DNA of 7,476 nucleotides, taken from Modestobacter sp. (GTDB lineage: Bacteria; Actinomycetota; Actinomycetes; Mycobacteriales; Geodermatophilaceae). The position numbers and the translations under genes were made by a program. The stretch spans positions 1 through 7,476 of the forward strand of contig JAOPWG010000298.1 of NCBI GenBank assembly GCA_025965775.1. The letters run 5' to 3'. This document shows positions 5,861 to 7,476 of this stretch, piece by piece. How positions within the stretch are numbered: position 1 is the first letter of the stretch; the number at the start of each line of letters is the position of its first letter. Under the pieces are notes generated by a model. That model made no database searches. It was not told the origin of the DNA and worked only from the letters and a program-made list of their open reading frames with translations.

Positions 5861-6889
5861 TCAGCCGACCACGCCGGCCCGCAGCGACGTGTACTCGGCG
5901 ACGGCGCACAGCGGCGGCCGCTCGTCCACCGCGACCGGCCTGCTGGCCGGGACGAAGGCGGCGCCGTCGTGCTCGAACTGGGTGAGCAGTCCACCGGCCT
6001 CCAGGCGGCGGGGGCCCGGGCGGCCCCGCTCGGCGCGGGCCAGCACGGTCGACACGATCTGTCCGGCCATCCGCCCCAGCGCCTCGTCGCTCTGGTGCGA
6101 GTGCCGGCGGGTACCCAGGTCCACCTGGGCCAGCCCGCCGAGGCCGCACACCTGCAGCAGGTCGACCAGCAGCCCGACCTCGACGCCGTACCCGGAGACG
6201 AAGGGCACCTGCTCCAGCACCGAGCGCCGTCCGGCGTACTCCCCGCCCAGCGGCTGGACGAAGCCGGCGAGCTCCGGCCACAGCGCGTTGAGCAGCGGGC
6301 GGGCGGTGAGCTCGGTGACCCGGCCGCCTCCGGTCGGGCGGTGCTCGCCGTCCACGGCCAGCGGGCGGGTGTAGCAGCCCTTGACGTAGTCGACCCGCGG
6401 GTCGGTCAACAGCGGGGTGAGCAGACCCGGTACGTAGTGGCTGACGTCGCCGAGCAGGTCGGAGTCCATGAAGACGACGAGGTCACCGGTGGTCGCGGCC
6501 AGCGATTTCCACAGCGCCTCACCCTTGCCCGGCCGGCTGCCGTAGGAGGGCAGCACGTCGGCGGTCCCCACGACCTCGGCGCCGGCGGCGCGGGCGACGG
6601 CGGCGGTGGCATCGGTGGAGTCGGAGTCCATCACCAGCAGCTCGTCGACGAGCGGGACGGCGTCCATCCAGCGGCGCACCAGGTCGGTGACCAGGACGCC
6701 GACGGTGGCCTCCTCGTCCCGGGCCGGCAGCACGACGCTGATGCGGTGCCCGCCGCGTCGTTTGGCCAGCAGCAGGGCGTCGGTGTCGATCCCGGCCAGC
6801 GAGGTGGCCGACGTGGTGCGGTGCTGGAACCAGGCGCGGGCGTCAGGTCGCATTTGCCCACTGTCGGTCACGACGGGCTCGCGGTGCAT
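5861..6889 (-). CDS. gpgS: Glucosyl-3-phosphoglycerate synthase
   Basis: A complete 342-residue GT81 glycosyltransferase. The family transfers glucose from a nucleotide sugar (UDP- or other NDP-glucose) to 3-phosphoglycerate, the first step toward glucosylglycerate and, in mycobacteria, methylglucose lipopolysaccharide. The fold is GT-A: VVLPARDEEATV near 52-63 opens the nucleotide-binding half, Asp142-Ser-Asp144 is the metal-binding DxD motif (VFMDSDLL), and PGKGEALW contains Lys122. TGGGRVTEL at 186-194 matches the phosphoglycerate-binding stretch of the mycobacterial enzyme, GGEYAGRR lies at 215-222, and His263 falls where that enzyme has its important histidine. No membrane segment is visible. 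The ATG at 6889 is the earliest possible start, since an in-frame stop lies 30 nt upstream. Its ribosome binding site is poor, and GTG at codon 7 or ATG at codon 13 could be used instead. It lies 27 nt after the preceding minus-strand frame and converges on the A-T-TE gene across 10 nt. Confidence 0.93.
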   Translation of the reverse strand: MHREPVVTDSGQMRPDARAWFQHRTTSATSLAGIDTDALLLAKRRGGHRISVVLPARDEEATVGVLVTDLVRRWMDAVPLVDELLVMDSDSTDATAAVARAAGAEVVGTADVLPSYGSRPGKGEALWKSLAATTGDLVVFMDSDLLGDVSHYVPGLLTPLLTDPRVDYVKGCYTRPLAVDGEHRPTGGGRVTELTARPLLNALWPELAGFVQPLGGEYAGRRSVLEQVPFVSGYGVEVGLLVDLLQVCGLGGLAQVDLGTRRHSHQSDEALGRMAGQIVSTVLARAERGRPGPRRLEAGGLLTQFEHDGAAFVPASRPVAVDERPPLCAVAEYTSLRAGVVG

Positions 6890-6916
6890 GTCGCCAGGGC
6901 GTCGTTCACACGAATT

Positions 6917-7310
6917 TCACGTCGCCGTCCCCGTCGCCGGGGGTCGGGCGCGGGCCGTGACCGGGACGTCGTCCGGATCGTCGACGGGGTGGTCGCCGGC
7001 GGGCTCGGGGTGTCCGAGGTCGGTCAGCCGGCCGCGCAGCACCCGGTGCAGGTGCTCGGCGCCGACGATCTCGCCGGGATCGGCGAACGAGCGCGGGTGC
7101 ACCAGGAACCCGTGCCGCTGGGCCCCGCCCAGCCCGCCGTGCGAGCCGACCGTGGTGACGGCGACGGCGGCGACCGTGGCGAGCAGCGGGCCGGTGGGCA
7201 CCACCGGGACCACGGAACCGAGCAGCACCAGACCGGACAACGCCGGATAGCCCCACCGAGCCCGGCTCTTCCCAGGCCGCGGCCAGCACGATGACCGAGC
7301 CGGTGGTCAC
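6917..7310 (-). pseudogene. Short membrane-type protein gene with an apparent one-base frameshift
   Basis: The GTG at 7310 overlaps the stop of the gene before it (GTGA), a typical coupled start, and opens a frame whose first 13 codons (MTTGSVIVLAAAW) all end in G or C. Codon use then collapses in this frame, while the next frame becomes strongly coding from about 7264 to a TGA at 6917-6919. Leaving out one base within about 7250-7275 would join them into one protein of about 130 residues. The second part has hydrophobic stretches (ALSGLVLLGSVVPVV, then PLLATVAAVAVTT), followed by GSHGGLGGAQ, FLVHP and IVGAEHLHRVL, and an Asp/Pro-rich tail. The latter motifs recall, from memory, the C-terminal end of actinobacterial alkaline-phosphatase-superfamily proteins fused to holin-like membrane domains, but no catalytic domain is present here. 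Alternatives are a sequencing error, a programmed shift, or an intact gene starting at the TTG at 7240. Function is not assigned. Confidence 0.5.
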
Positions 7311-7476
7311 GTGGTCGGCACCGGTTCGGCGGGCAGCTGCACCGGGGCGCCGGGCGCGGTCAGGGCCACGGTGGCGCCGGAGCCACCGGAGGCGACCGCG
7401 GCGGCGAAGGTGCGCGGCGGCTCGGTGAGCAGGGCGCGCATCCGGGCCCGCCAGGGGGTGGGCAGCGTGGTCAGCC
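7307..7476 (-). CDS. 3' end of an unidentified gene (partial)
   Basis: The last 55 codons of a gene that enters from beyond the right edge, ending in TGA at 7309-7307. Codons end almost wholly in G or C, so coding is likely. The visible part begins TTLPTPWRARMRALL, continues with EPPRTFAAAVASGGSG, and ends in a Pro/Ala-rich tail (PAEPVPTT) of the kind often found at disordered C-termini. No motif that I recognise is present, so I give no function. The stop overlaps the GTG of the next frame by four bases, and gpgS follows, so the three are probably cotranscribed. Confidence 0.6.
   Translation of the reverse strand, partial: LTTLPTPWRARMRALLTEPPRTFAAAVASGGSGATVALTAPGAPVQLPAEPVPTT

Noticed and set aside
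3666..6374. Plus-strand open frame of 902 codons overlapping the A-T-TE gene and gpgS
   Set aside because: It is a frame-shifted reading of the A-T-TE gene and then antisense to gpgS. Its product is low-complexity Arg/Gly/Ala/Pro with no domain.
5969..7294. Plus-strand open frame of 441 codons opposite gpgS
   Set aside because: It is antisense to a clear GT81 gene and to the coding frame before it. The translation has no recognisable motif.
6906..7310. The GTG-initiated frame read unshifted to its own stop (134 codons)
   Set aside because: After about codon 20 the third positions lose their G/C preference and the product becomes Arg-rich, so only the first dozen or so codons look coding. 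I treated it as the start of a frameshifted gene instead.

Overview
The window is very GC-rich DNA, roughly three quarters G+C by eye, with almost every third codon position G or C. Start codons include ATG, GTG and a likely TTG. The gene content is an NDMA-type zinc alcohol dehydrogenase, a glucosyl-3-phosphoglycerate synthase (GpgS) and an actinobacterial-type HAD phosphatase. This points to an actinomycete, perhaps of the Geodermatophilaceae kind (Blastococcus, Modestobacter, Geodermatophilus). The family is inferred from style and gene content, not shown.

Left part, plus strand (1-1972): a 12-bp tandem duplication lies directly in front of the ribosome binding site of a medium-chain, zinc-dependent alcohol dehydrogenase of the NDMA-dependent Rxyl_3153 type. 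A 112-nt gap follows that holds a 17-nt, one-mismatch inverted repeat. A HAD phosphatase with a likely TTG start comes next and ends in a GC-rich hairpin.

Centre, plus strand (about 2011-5850): this is the most interesting part. A possible cysteine-rich short leader ORF (2023-2100) precedes an Sfp-type 4'-phosphopantetheinyl transferase with altered active-site motifs. The transferase overlaps by ATGA a 987-residue protein in which a complete acetoacetyl-CoA-synthetase-like adenylating enzyme is fused to a carrier protein and a type I thioesterase (A-T-TE, no condensation domain). Together they look self-contained: the transferase arms the carrier serine, the adenylation domain loads an acid, probably a beta-keto or related small carboxylate, and the thioesterase releases, transfers or cyclises it. 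I do not know the product.

Right part, minus strand (5861-7476): gpgS converges on the A-T-TE gene with only 10 nt between stop codons. Upstream of gpgS lies a short membrane-type reading frame that appears broken by a one-base frameshift. It overlaps by GTGA the 3' end of a further gene that runs off the window. These three minus-strand genes look like one operon read toward the A-T-TE gene. I saw no RNA genes, CRISPR arrays, insertion sequences or origins. The only spacers over 100 nt are 1162-1273 and 1973-2128, and both are described.
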